In this document: piece by piece, positions 1-6,431 of the stretch
Position numbering within the stretch: the stretch's first letter is position 1
Layout of the letters: every line of letters starts with the position of its first letter
Origin: an uncultured bacterium
GTDB lineage: Bacteria; Bacteroidota; Bacteroidia; Chitinophagales; CAIODY01
Length of the DNA: 21,178 nucleotides
Reading direction: 5' to 3'
NCBI GenBank assembly: GCA_903871715.1
Contig: CAIQHW010000597.1
Location: forward strand, 1 to 21,178
The notes under the pieces: generated by a model
Seen by the model: the letters and a program-made list of their open reading frames with translations, nothing else
What the model was told of the DNA's origin: nothing
The model's database searches: none
Position numbers and translations under genes: made by a program

Positions 1-39
1 AGAAAAATTGATTTAATTTTTCTGAAAAATCAAGCAAAT

Positions 40-78
40 AAAAAATCCCGAACAAAAATTTTGTTCGGGATTTTTTTT
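40..78. terminator. Bidirectional intrinsic terminator
   Basis: A near-perfect inverted repeat has arms at 46-55 (TCCCGAACAA) and 61-70 (TTGTTCGGGA). It is flanked by an A-run on the left (40-45) and a T-run on the right (71-78), so either strand reads as a GC-containing hairpin followed by a U-tract. It lies 16 bases beyond the prs stop codon on the minus strand and probably ends that transcript. It may also end a plus-strand gene lying left of the window. Confidence 0.85.
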
Positions 79-93
79 AGAACCGAAAATATT

Positions 94-1044
94 TTAACGG
101 ATAAATAAACTGTTGATTGATTTATTTTCAAAAGCATTTCTGATAGCTGTTGCAAATAAAGGAGCCACTTCTAAACGCTTTATTTTGCTTGATTTTTTTA
201 GATATGGAATGGTGTCGCAAACCACCAATTCTATTAATGCTGATGCCTCAACTCTATCTATAGCAGCACCCGATAATACTGGATGTGTGCAAACAGCACG
301 AACGCTTTTTGCACCTTTTTCCATTAGCAATTTTGCTGCATTGCTCAAAGTGCCAGCAGTATCAACAATATCATCTACCAACACCACATCTTTGCCAGTA
401 ACATCGCCAATCACCGTCATGGCGGCGATTTCGTTGGCTCTTTTGCGTTGTTTATCACAAATAACCATTTCGCCATTGAAGTGTTTTGCAAAACTTCTTG
501 CACGATTGGTGCTGCCCACATCGGGCGATGCAAAACAAATATTATCATCAATGCCCAACGTTTTTAAGTAAGGAATAAAAACGTACGATGAATCTAAATG
601 GTCCATCGGAATATCAAAAAAGCCTTGAATTTGCGGTGCATGCAAATCCATCGTCATTACACGATTTGCGCCAGCAGCTACAATTAAATTGGCAACTAAT
701 TTTGCACCCAACGAAACTCTTGGTCTATCTTTTCTGTCTTGCCGTGCAAATCCAAAATAAGGAATCACTGCCGTGATATACTTTGCTGATGCACGTTTTG
801 CGGCATCAATTACCAATAATAATTCCATCAAATTTTCGGCAGGCATGTTGGTGCTTGCTACCACAAATGCATAATCGCCACGAACCGATTCTTGAATTTC
901 GGGTTGAATTTCACCATCCGAAAATTTTTGGATATTCACTTTTGCCAAATCAATTCCCAACTCACGAGCTATATCATTGCTGATGTATTGCGAATTGGTG
1001 GCTGAAAATATTTTTACCTGCGAAGGCGAAGTTATCATTTGCAT
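94..1044 (-). CDS. prs: Ribose-phosphate pyrophosphokinase (PRPP synthetase)
   Basis: This cytoplasmic enzyme transfers pyrophosphate from ATP to ribose-5-phosphate to make PRPP for nucleotide, histidine and tryptophan synthesis. Family marks are the N-terminal VKIFSATNSQYISNDIA stretch, a DLHAPQIQGFFDIPMDHL segment (PRPP synthetase signature region) and the PRPP-binding loop VVLVDDIVDTAGT, where the family usually has VDDIVDTGGT. From the chosen start it is 316 residues, normal for class I enzymes. The frame stays open to a GTG at 1092, but that adds 16 basic residues not typical of the family and runs into a repetitive leader. ATG 1044 is preferred, and ATG 1038 (MITSPSQVKIFS) is equally possible. 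The transaldolase gene lies just upstream on the same strand, so the two may be cotranscribed. A terminator follows the stop. Confidence 0.95.
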   Translation of the reverse strand: MQMITSPSQVKIFSATNSQYISNDIARELGIDLAKVNIQKFSDGEIQPEIQESVRGDYAFVVASTNMPAENLMELLLVIDAAKRASAKYITAVIPYFGFARQDRKDRPRVSLGAKLVANLIVAAGANRVMTMDLHAPQIQGFFDIPMDHLDSSYVFIPYLKTLGIDDNICFASPDVGSTNRARSFAKHFNGEMVICDKQRKRANEIAAMTVIGDVTGKDVVLVDDIVDTAGTLSNAAKLLMEKGAKSVRAVCTHPVLSGAAIDRVEASALIELVVCDTIPYLKKSSKIKRLEVAPLFATAIRNAFENKSINSLFIR

Positions 1045-1082
1045 TTCCGAAAATTTTTGATTTTGTTTTTTTATGACTTTTC

Positions 1083-1114
1083 TAATTAGCACATCAGCAC
1101 ATTATCGAATTAGC
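1083..1114 (-). repeat. Degenerate 8-nt tandem repeat in the tal-prs gap
   Basis: Read on the minus strand, four consecutive 8-base units resemble one another: GCTAATTC, GATAATGT, GCTGATGT and GCTAATTA. They fill most of the gap between the transaldolase stop codon and the likely prs start, and end about 38 bases before it. No function is known to me. Similar short-word arrays precede other genes in this window. Confidence 0.6.
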
Positions 1115-1117
1115 AAA

Positions 1118-1783
1118 TTACTTTTTTGCTTCTGCAGCTTTTGCATGATCAGCTAAAAATTGTGCTAAACCAATATCCGTTAATGGATGTTTTAACAAAC
1201 CCATAATGGCTGAAAGTGGTGCTGTAACTACATGTGCGCCCGATTGTGCACACTTAATAATGTGCAACGAACTACGAATGGATGCTGCTAAAATTTGTGT
1301 ATCAAATTGATAAATGGAATAGATTTGATTGATTTCTTGAATCAATTGCACACCATCCCAATTGCTATCATCTACTCTGCCAATGAATGGCGAAAGGTAG
1401 GTTGCGCCTGCCTTTGCAGCCAATATGGCTTGACCAGCACTAAAAACTAAAGTGCAATTTGTTTTGATGCCTTGTGATGAAAAATATTTTATTGCCTTGA
1501 TGCCTTCTTTAATCATCGGCACTTTTACCACAATGTGTTCGTTCAATTTTGCCAATGCTTTTCCTTCTTTAATGATGCCTTCAAAATCAGTTGCAATCAC
1601 TTCGGCACTTACTGGTCCGTGAACTAATTTACAAATTTTGATGTAATGCGCATTCACTGCTTCTTCGCCGCTGATGCCTTCTTTAGCCATTAATGATGGA
1701 TTGGTTGTAACGCCGTCCAAGATGCCTAAATCGTGTGCTTCTTTTATTTGTTCAATGTTGGCAGTGTCAATGAAAAATTTCAT
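1118..1783 (-). CDS. Transaldolase, small TalC/MipB-type
   Basis: A 221-residue class I aldolase of the short transaldolase / fructose-6-phosphate aldolase family, acting in the cytoplasmic non-oxidative pentose phosphate pathway. It starts with the typical MKFFIDTANI. The Schiff-base lysine is probably Lys87 in HIVVKVPM. The segment TLVFSAGQAILAAKAGATYL is followed by SPFIGRVDD. Fructose-6-phosphate aldolases such as E. coli FSA have Tyr at the position of Phe133 here, while transaldolases have Phe, so transaldolase activity (dihydroxyacetone transfer between sugar phosphates) is more likely than free aldolase activity. That last step is inference from family knowledge. It lies upstream of prs on the same strand, fitting ribose-5-phosphate supply. 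Length is normal for the family and nothing is broken. Confidence 0.92.
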   Translation of the reverse strand: MKFFIDTANIEQIKEAHDLGILDGVTTNPSLMAKEGISGEEAVNAHYIKICKLVHGPVSAEVIATDFEGIIKEGKALAKLNEHIVVKVPMIKEGIKAIKYFSSQGIKTNCTLVFSAGQAILAAKAGATYLSPFIGRVDDSNWDGVQLIQEINQIYSIYQFDTQILAASIRSSLHIIKCAQSGAHVVTAPLSAIMGLLKHPLTDIGLAQFLADHAKAAEAKK

Positions 1784-1925
1784 GATAAATTAATTTTGAG
1801 AATTAAAATTTGTGGAATTTGTAAGCCACAAAGAAAAGGAGAGAAAATTGTTTCGATGAATTTATTTGTACAACTATGTTGATAAATTTGTTCAGAGAAA
1901 ATTGAAACAAGCTAAAATAAAAAAT
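1784..1925. other. Leader region between ffs and the transaldolase gene
   Basis: No gene is seen here. On the minus strand a small hairpin (TTTGTGG at 1826-1832 paired with CCACAAA at 1809-1815, 10-base loop) sits about 25 bases before the transaldolase ATG. A 10-base direct repeat, GAGAAAATTG on the plus strand, occurs at 1841-1850 and 1895-1904. I see no clear TAnnTTTG promoter, so expression of tal could depend on a weak promoter here or on readthrough past the SRP RNA. Confidence 0.35.
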
Positions 1926-2018
1926 GGCAAGTTACCTATATCGCACCGCTCAACCGCCTACCCTTGCTGCCTTCCGACCCTGGGGGAGTGAGCAGGAGCT
2001 GGTCGTATAGGACTTGCC
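1926..2018 (-). ncRNA. ffs: Signal recognition particle RNA (4.5S-type)
   Basis: This small RNA binds Ffh and directs ribosomes making membrane and exported proteins to the translocon. On the minus strand the conserved apical region is visible: CAGGGTCGGAAGGCAGCAAG contains the GGAA tetraloop and the AGCA side of the asymmetric loop bound by Ffh. The ends pair: GGCAAGT (2018-2012) with ACTTGCC (1932-1926), extended by CCTATA with TATAGG. The predicted length of roughly 93-100 nt matches a bacterial short SRP RNA without an Alu domain. A T-rich run (minus strand ATTTTTTATTTT, just below 1926) follows the helix and is a likely termination signal. A perfect Bacteroidota -7 element sits five bases upstream. 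Exact ends are uncertain by a few bases. Confidence 0.93.
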
Positions 2019-2022
2019 GCCG

Positions 2023-2030
2023 CAAATGTA
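2023..2030 (-). promoter_or_regulatory. Promoter -7 element of ffs
   Basis: The minus strand reads TACATTTG, a perfect match to the Bacteroidota primary-sigma -7 consensus TAnnTTTG. It ends five bases before the first paired base of the SRP RNA, the spacing expected for a transcription start there. No clear TTTG -33 element is visible at the usual distance. Confidence 0.7.
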
Positions 2031-2107
2031 GCCAACTATTTTTGTTTTTTGAAGATTTAGGAAACAATAATTTTACAACAACTTTTTTGAGTTCAAAAAA
2101 AAATGAA

Positions 2108-2135
2108 TTGACACTTTCAACACAATATTTATACT
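2108..2135 (+). promoter_or_regulatory. Candidate promoter of engB
   Basis: TTGACA (2108-2113) and TATACT (2130-2135) are separated by 16 bases, a classical sigma-70-like arrangement about 40 bases before the engB ATG. Bacteroidota primary sigma factors usually prefer TAnnTTTG; a near match, TAACTTTA, lies slightly further downstream (2143-2150). Either could serve. Confidence 0.4.
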
Positions 2136-2176
2136 CAGCCACTAACTTTAAAGCCACAAAATTTTTGTAAGAAATT

Positions 2177-2776
2177 ATGGCAACACCGATGATGATTAAA
2201 CATGCCGAATATATAGGAAGTTATGTTGATTGGCAAAAAATGCCTGCGCAAGCTTTGCCCGAACTGGCTTTTGCTGGCAGAAGCAATGTAGGAAAATCAT
2301 CGCTCATCAATTATTTGGCGAATCAAAAACACTTAGCGCATACTTCATCGCAGCCGGGTAAAACGCAAACTTTTAATTTTTATAACATCAATAAAACATG
2401 GCACTTGGTTGATTTGCCAGGTTATGGTTTTGCAAAAGTGTCGCAAGTTTTGCGCAAAGAATGGTTGCAGCGCATGATGGATTATTTTGAAAACCGTGAA
2501 CAGTTAAGGGCTGTTTGTCAATTGATTGATGTGCGAATTCCCCCACAGGCTGTAGATATTGAATTTGCGCAAGCTTTGCATGATTTAAAAATTCAAACGG
2601 TGCAAATTTTTACCAAGGCTGATAAAAAATTAAAGGGCAAACCAGCCGCCAATATTGCTTTGTTTGAAAAAGAATTGAAAACAAAATTTGCACTTACGCC
2701 TATTCATTTTACCACATCAGCTTCTGATAGAATTGGTGCGGAAAAATTGTTGAAGTGGATTGGCGAAATGGTATGA
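2177..2776 (+). CDS. engB: Ribosome biogenesis GTPase YihA/YsxC/EngB
   Basis: A 199-residue cytoplasmic GTPase of the TrmE-Era-EngA-YihA group, needed for late assembly of the large ribosomal subunit. Visible motifs are G1 GRSNVGKSS (residues 34-42), a G2 threonine in the TSSQPGKTQTFNFY segment (from about 56), G3 DLPGYG (79-84), G4 TKADK (near 147-151) and G5 TSAS near the C-terminus. Length is typical. ATG 2177 is the first start after a promoter-like region; Met5 or Met6 (MIKHAEYIG) is also possible. Its stop lies two bases from the stop of the converging RDD-family gene, with no terminator hairpin between them. Confidence 0.95.
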   Translation: MATPMMIKHAEYIGSYVDWQKMPAQALPELAFAGRSNVGKSSLINYLANQKHLAHTSSQPGKTQTFNFYNINKTWHLVDLPGYGFAKVSQVLRKEWLQRMMDYFENREQLRAVCQLIDVRIPPQAVDIEFAQALHDLKIQTVQIFTKADKKLKGKPAANIALFEKELKTKFALTPIHFTTSASDRIGAEKLLKWIGEMV

Positions 2777-2778
2777 AG

Positions 2779-3342
2779 TTATTGTTGTTGAATCACAAAT
2801 GTTTTTCCTATTAAATCATGTAAAGCTCTGTGCTGGCTGTTTACAAGGAAATAAATAACATCAATGATGATTAGAATTCCAACCAAACCTCTTGTGGCTA
2901 CATAAAAATTCATGCTGCTTAAAACATGGGTATAGCTACTAAAAGAATCTACTGAATCTATAGATTTACTAAAAAAAACTCGAGAAAAATAAACAATAGA
3001 AATTGCTTCTTGCACCAACGAAAAAATATCTCTTAATAAAGCATTTTGTAATGATAGCGGTTCAAAATTTTCATTCACTACTTTTATTTTCATGGCTTTT
3101 TTGCCAATTGTTGCTCCATAACTAAATTCACAAAATGGTTTGTAAGCCGCTACCAACAAGGTAACAATCAATTGTAACCAGTAGTTTTTCCAACCACCCA
3201 AGTTTAAATACAACACAGCTGTTGAAATTGAACCAATGATGATTCCATCAATTAACAATGCAAAGAATCTTAACCAAAAGCCAGCAAATTCATACTGCAC
3301 AGCTTCTTTTTCTACTAAATTACCATCCAATATTTGCTCCAT
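2779..3342 (-). CDS. RDD family membrane protein
   Basis: A 187-residue inner-membrane protein with the RDD domain: AGFWLRFFALLIDGIIIG near the N-terminus holds the family Arg and Asp, and YGATIGKKAMKIKVV (residues about 75-90) is the conserved loop after the second membrane segment. Three to four hydrophobic segments are visible: roughly residues 26-47, 54-70, one near 105-120, and one near 150-170. The biochemical role of most RDD proteins is unknown; some are implicated in ion transport. It lies eight bases after the amidohydrolase stop, so both are probably on one transcript, but their products have no obvious shared pathway. The C-terminus ends in QQQ. Confidence 0.88.
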   Translation of the reverse strand: MEQILDGNLVEKEAVQYEFAGFWLRFFALLIDGIIIGSISTAVLYLNLGGWKNYWLQLIVTLLVAAYKPFCEFSYGATIGKKAMKIKVVNENFEPLSLQNALLRDIFSLVQEAISIVYFSRVFFSKSIDSVDSFSSYTHVLSSMNFYVATRGLVGILIIIDVIYFLVNSQHRALHDLIGKTFVIQQQ

Positions 3343-3350
3343 AAATTTTT

Positions 3351-4499
3351 TTAAACAATTTTTTTTGCTGAAAAATCATTCAATAAAACCACACTTGGTT
3401 GTTTGCCAATTTCAAAACTACCAAATTTATTCTCAATTCCTAAAAATTCTGCACCATTCAAAGTAGCCCATTTTAATAGGGTTTCGAGCGATAATTTGGG
3501 AAAATGTTGTTGAATGGTTTTAATTTCTTCCATCATGTTTAATGAAAAATTGGAAGCCAAGCTATCAGTGCCCATACAAATTTTCAAGCCACTTTTTTGC
3601 CACAAATTATAATCAGGCAATTTGTTTTCTATAAATAAATTGGCATTGGCGCAAGTACATAAAAAATTATTTTTGCTGTGTTGTTTAATAGCCTGTAAGT
3701 CGCTTTCATGGCTAAATGTGTTGTGTACGTACAACATATTAGTTTGTACGGGCATAGCATCAATTACAGTTTGTAAAGATGTTTTTTGGGGGGCATTAAA
3801 ATAGGAAATATCCAACCCCAATTTTGCATAAAAATTTAAAAAATTGCCAGTTTTATTTTCAAAAAATAATTCTTCATCTTCTGTTTCTTGATTGTGAATG
3901 GTGGTTGCAAAATTGTTTTTTTGATTGAAATCCGAAATCAATTGAATCAATGAAATGCTTGTAGAATAAGGCGCATGAGGCGCAAGCGAAGATTTTAAAT
4001 CGGAAATTGCAAATTCATTTTTTAATGCAATGGCTTCGTCAAATCTTTTGTTAGCAATGAAAGGTTGTAAGCCAACTGCTTCGATAAATGTGTGATAAAA
4101 TAAGTTTCGTTTTTGCTTTCGTGTGATTGAAATTTTTTCGTTGCTGATGTCGCCAACAGCCACAATTCCATTGCTCATCATTTCAGTTTCTGCATCTGCA
4201 ATCGCTTGCAATCGTTGTTCTTCGTTGGCTGCAAACCTTTGCTGCATCAGAGATTGAATGAAACCAACCAAGCCAGTATGTGGTTCAATTTTATTTTTTA
4301 AGTGCGATAATTCCAAATGACAATGAGCATTCACAAAACCTGGACACAACGAACCTTTTAAAATTTCCAATTCTGCATCTTCAAATTTTTCACGAATTGA
4401 AATTTCAACAATCGTATTGTTATCATCCAACACCACAACACCATTATTGATTGGCTTTTCGGCAATTGGATAAATAATATCGGCACAAATTTTTCTCAA
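3351..4499 (-). CDS. Amidohydrolase-superfamily metal-dependent hydrolase/deaminase
   Basis: A cytoplasmic TIM-barrel hydrolase of the amidohydrolase superfamily (chlorohydrolase / nucleobase deaminase branch). The metal and catalytic residues are visible: HCH in GFVNAHCHLELSHL, His in LAPHAPYS, His and Glu in IHNQETEDEELFF, a histidine in YVHNTFSHE, and the Asp in CMGTDSLASNFSLNM. The substrate cannot be read from sequence. Branch members include aminofutalosine deaminase of the futalosine menaquinone pathway, which would suit this phylum, but that is a guess. The frame is open to ATG 4535, but the first 12 residues (MILFATIKIRKK) look unlike the family. TTG 4499 gives a start (MRKICADIIYPI) that fits related proteins and has AGGA six bases upstream, so it is preferred. 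It is followed closely by the RDD gene. Confidence 0.85.
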   Translation of the reverse strand: MRKICADIIYPIAEKPINNGVVVLDDNNTIVEISIREKFEDAELEILKGSLCPGFVNAHCHLELSHLKNKIEPHTGLVGFIQSLMQQRFAANEEQRLQAIADAETEMMSNGIVAVGDISNEKISITRKQKRNLFYHTFIEAVGLQPFIANKRFDEAIALKNEFAISDLKSSLAPHAPYSTSISLIQLISDFNQKNNFATTIHNQETEDEELFFENKTGNFLNFYAKLGLDISYFNAPQKTSLQTVIDAMPVQTNMLYVHNTFSHESDLQAIKQHSKNNFLCTCANANLFIENKLPDYNLWQKSGLKICMGTDSLASNFSLNMMEEIKTIQQHFPKLSLETLLKWATLNGAEFLGIENKFGSFEIGKQPSVVLLNDFSAKKIV

Positions 4500-4535
4500 T
4501 TTTTTCCTGATTTTGATGGTTGCAAATAAAATCAT

Positions 4536-4638
4536 TAATCGCCAACTCTTTTAAAATTCATCTTCATGTTACGAACTGCTGCGAATAAAAATTTAATTTT
4601 GCATTCTATCTTTTTCAAAAATTATTGTTAATTTTTAA
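4536..4638. promoter_or_regulatory. Divergent promoter region, amidohydrolase / plsC
   Basis: Genes leave this gap in both directions. On the plus strand TAATTTTG (4594-4601) is a perfect TAnnTTTG -7 element, 38 bases before the plsC ATG. On the minus strand TAAATTTT overlaps the same bases, with TTTTTG about 20 bases upstream as a possible -33 element. The two core promoters would therefore overlap and could interfere with each other. Confidence 0.45.
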
Positions 4639-5379
4639 ATGAAACAATTGCTCCGAAACATTTATGGTTATTGGTTTTATGTGGTAATGGTGATTTTATT
4701 TTTCCTTTTCATTCCAGTAATTTATGTGTTGCTTAGTTTTGAAAAAGCTTATCCATTGGCACATTGGCTGCGCACTTGGTGGGGCAAAATTACATTTTGG
4801 TTTTGCGGTTATTTTTATAAAATAGATTGGGAAACGCCGATTGATAAAAAGAGAAATTACGTCATCGTGTTTAATCACACATCGCATTTGGATATCCTTT
4901 TGTTGTTTGCTGTGCTGCGCCCAATTTTTATTCGATTTATGGCAAAAGCCGAGCTGGGCAAGGTTCCTATCTTTGGCAAATTTTTTCGTACCCTCGATTT
5001 AAGTGTGAACAGAGAAGATGCGATTGATGCGCAACGAGCTTTTAAAAAAGCCGATGAAGCGTTGGAACATGGCCACAGTATTGCCATTGCGCCCGAAGGC
5101 GGCACTTCAAAAAATCCGCCCGAGTTGCGAAATTTTAAAAGTGGTGCGTTTCGATTAGCCATTCAACATCAAGTGCCGATTTTGGTTTTAACCTTTTATG
5201 ATAATTGGCGAATATTGCCAACATCAGGCGCAAAGCAAGGTTGGTGCATGAGTCGTGTAAAAGTTCATGCGCCGATTGAAACAAAAAATTTGCTGCCCGA
5301 TCAATACAAAGAATTAGGCGATAAAGTAAGATATTTGCTGCAACAAGATTTGCAACAAGCATTTCCAGAAAAATTTTAA
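4639..5379 (+). CDS. plsC: 1-acyl-sn-glycerol-3-phosphate acyltransferase
   Basis: A 246-residue membrane-associated enzyme that adds the second acyl chain to lysophosphatidic acid, giving phosphatidic acid. An N-terminal hydrophobic segment (residues about 12-33) anchors it. The catalytic HX4D motif is NHTSHLD (His80, Asp85). The substrate-binding motif appears as APEGGTS (near residue 152), where many family members have EGTRS. A middle block, FGKFFRTLDLSVNRED, matches the family's third conserved region. It heads a plus-strand operon: gatC begins 12 bases after its stop. The first-step enzyme plsY lies about 10 kb away on the other strand. Nothing looks truncated. Confidence 0.92.
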   Translation: MKQLLRNIYGYWFYVVMVILFFLFIPVIYVLLSFEKAYPLAHWLRTWWGKITFWFCGYFYKIDWETPIDKKRNYVIVFNHTSHLDILLLFAVLRPIFIRFMAKAELGKVPIFGKFFRTLDLSVNREDAIDAQRAFKKADEALEHGHSIAIAPEGGTSKNPPELRNFKSGAFRLAIQHQVPILVLTFYDNWRILPTSGAKQGWCMSRVKVHAPIETKNLLPDQYKELGDKVRYLLQQDLQQAFPEKF

Positions 5380-5391
5380 AAAAAGTTTTGA

Positions 5392-5685
5392 ATGAAAGTA
5401 ACTGATGAAATGATAGACCGCTTGAGCCACTTGGCTCGGTTGGAATTTAAGAACAATGAAAAAGAAGAAATCAAAAATGATTTGAGCAATGTGTTGTCGT
5501 TTGTTGAAAAGTTAAGTGAGCTAAACACCAGTGGCATTGAGCCTTTGGTGTATGTGAATGAAGATGAAAATATTTTGCGTAAGGATATTTCCATGAAAAG
5601 TATTACCAAACAAGAAGCTTTGAAAAACTCACCGCAACACGATTCCGATTATTTTAAAGTACCAAAAGTGTTGCAAAAAAAGTAA
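5392..5685 (+). CDS. gatC: Asp/Glu-tRNA amidotransferase subunit C
   Basis: A 97-residue cytoplasmic subunit of the GatCAB amidotransferase, which converts Glu-tRNA(Gln) and/or Asp-tRNA(Asn) to the amide form. Characteristic features are the start MKVTDEMIDRLSHLARLEF, the helix EEIKNDLSNVLSFVEKLSEL, the core INTSG-like block LNTSGIEPLVYV, and the C-terminal HDSDYFKVPKVLQ, matching the family ending around FxVPKV. Length is normal. It lies 12 bases after plsC. gatA and gatB are not in the window, as is common in this phylum. Confidence 0.93.
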   Translation: MKVTDEMIDRLSHLARLEFKNNEKEEIKNDLSNVLSFVEKLSELNTSGIEPLVYVNEDENILRKDISMKSITKQEALKNSPQHDSDYFKVPKVLQKK

Positions 5686-5706
5686 ACAGATTTTTCAAAA
5701 AAAATT

Positions 5707-5734
5707 AAAACTCATCATTCAAAACTCACAACTT
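5707..5734 (+). repeat. Two 14-nt direct repeats before the ABC ATPase gene
   Basis: AAAACTCATCATTC (5707-5720) is followed at once by AAAACTCACAACTT (5721-5734). The two units share the word AAAACTCA. The array ends five bases before the TTG start of the ABC ATPase. Comparable short-period arrays precede the transketolase and prs genes. Confidence 0.55.
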
Positions 5735-5739
5735 TTCCA

Positions 5740-6423
5740 TTGCCAGTTATTCAATTAGAAAATATCACCAAAACCTATTACCTCGGCAAAACGGCTGTGC
5801 CAGTGCTTCACGGTATTTCGATAAATATTGAGCGCAACGAATTTGTGGCATTGATGGGACCAAGCGGTAGCGGAAAATCAACGCTGATGAATATTTTGGG
5901 TTGTTTAGATTCGCCCACATCGGGCAAATATTGTATCGATGGAACTGATGTGAGCCGAGCCACTGACAACGAATTGGCATTGATTCGCAACAAAGAAATT
6001 GGTTTCGTTTTTCAATCATTTAATTTATTGCCCCGATTAACAGCGTTTGAAAACGTAGCACTGCCGCTGATTTACGCAGGACAAAAAAAATCAGAACGCG
6101 ACAAACGAGCGTCGGAAAAAATAGAAGCCGTTGGTTTAAAAGAACGGATGCATCACAAACCTAACGAATTATCGGGTGGGCAAAATCAACGTGTGGCGTT
6201 CGCACGAGCGTTGGTGAATAATCCATCTTTAATTTTAGCCGATGAACCCACTGGAAATTTAGATTCAAAAACTTCACAAGAAATTATGGAGTTGTTGGTA
6301 AATATTCATAAAAGCGGCAACACAGTAGTGTTGGTAACGCATGAAGAAGACATTGCAGCCTTTGCCCATCGCTTAATTCGGCTAAAAGATGGGTTGATTG
6401 AAAGCGATACGAAATTGAAATAA
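5740..6423 (+). CDS. ABC transporter ATP-binding protein, LolD/MacB type
   Basis: A 227-residue ATPase subunit. All motifs are intact: Walker A GPSGSGKST (residues about 40-48), Q-loop FQSFNLLPRLTAFENVALPL, signature LSGGQNQRVAFARAL, Walker B LILADEPTGNLDS and switch VTHE. The NVALPL segment, the GNLDS ending and the short length place it in the MacB/LolD/FtsE-like group, whose permeases export lipoproteins, peptides or drugs or act mechanically on the envelope. No permease is adjacent, so the partner must lie elsewhere and the substrate is unknown. It is not the usual GldA type. The frame starts with TTG 5740 (MPVIQLENITKTYYLG), the only start that fits the family N-terminus. It lies 54 bases after gatC and converges on trpS with an eight-base gap. 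Confidence 0.9.
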   Translation: MPVIQLENITKTYYLGKTAVPVLHGISINIERNEFVALMGPSGSGKSTLMNILGCLDSPTSGKYCIDGTDVSRATDNELALIRNKEIGFVFQSFNLLPRLTAFENVALPLIYAGQKKSERDKRASEKIEAVGLKERMHHKPNELSGGQNQRVAFARALVNNPSLILADEPTGNLDSKTSQEIMELLVNIHKSGNTVVLVTHEEDIAAFAHRLIRLKDGLIESDTKLK

Positions 6424-6431
6424 AAGAGTAG

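Noticed and set aside
113..571. 152-residue plus-strand open frame opposite prs
   Set aside because: It is antisense to a clearly conserved enzyme and has no recognisable protein features.
1936..2157. 73-residue minus-strand and 68-residue plus-strand open frames over the SRP RNA
   Set aside because: They overlap a well-supported structured RNA and its promoter and have no protein-like features.
2777..2778. A terminator between the converging engB and RDD genes
   Set aside because: The gap is two bases and no hairpin with a T-run was found around it.
5740..6423. The ABC ATPase as the missing GldA partner of GldF-GldG
   Set aside because: Its motifs and length match the LolD/MacB group, and it lies with plsC and gatC on the other strand, separated from gldFG by trpS.
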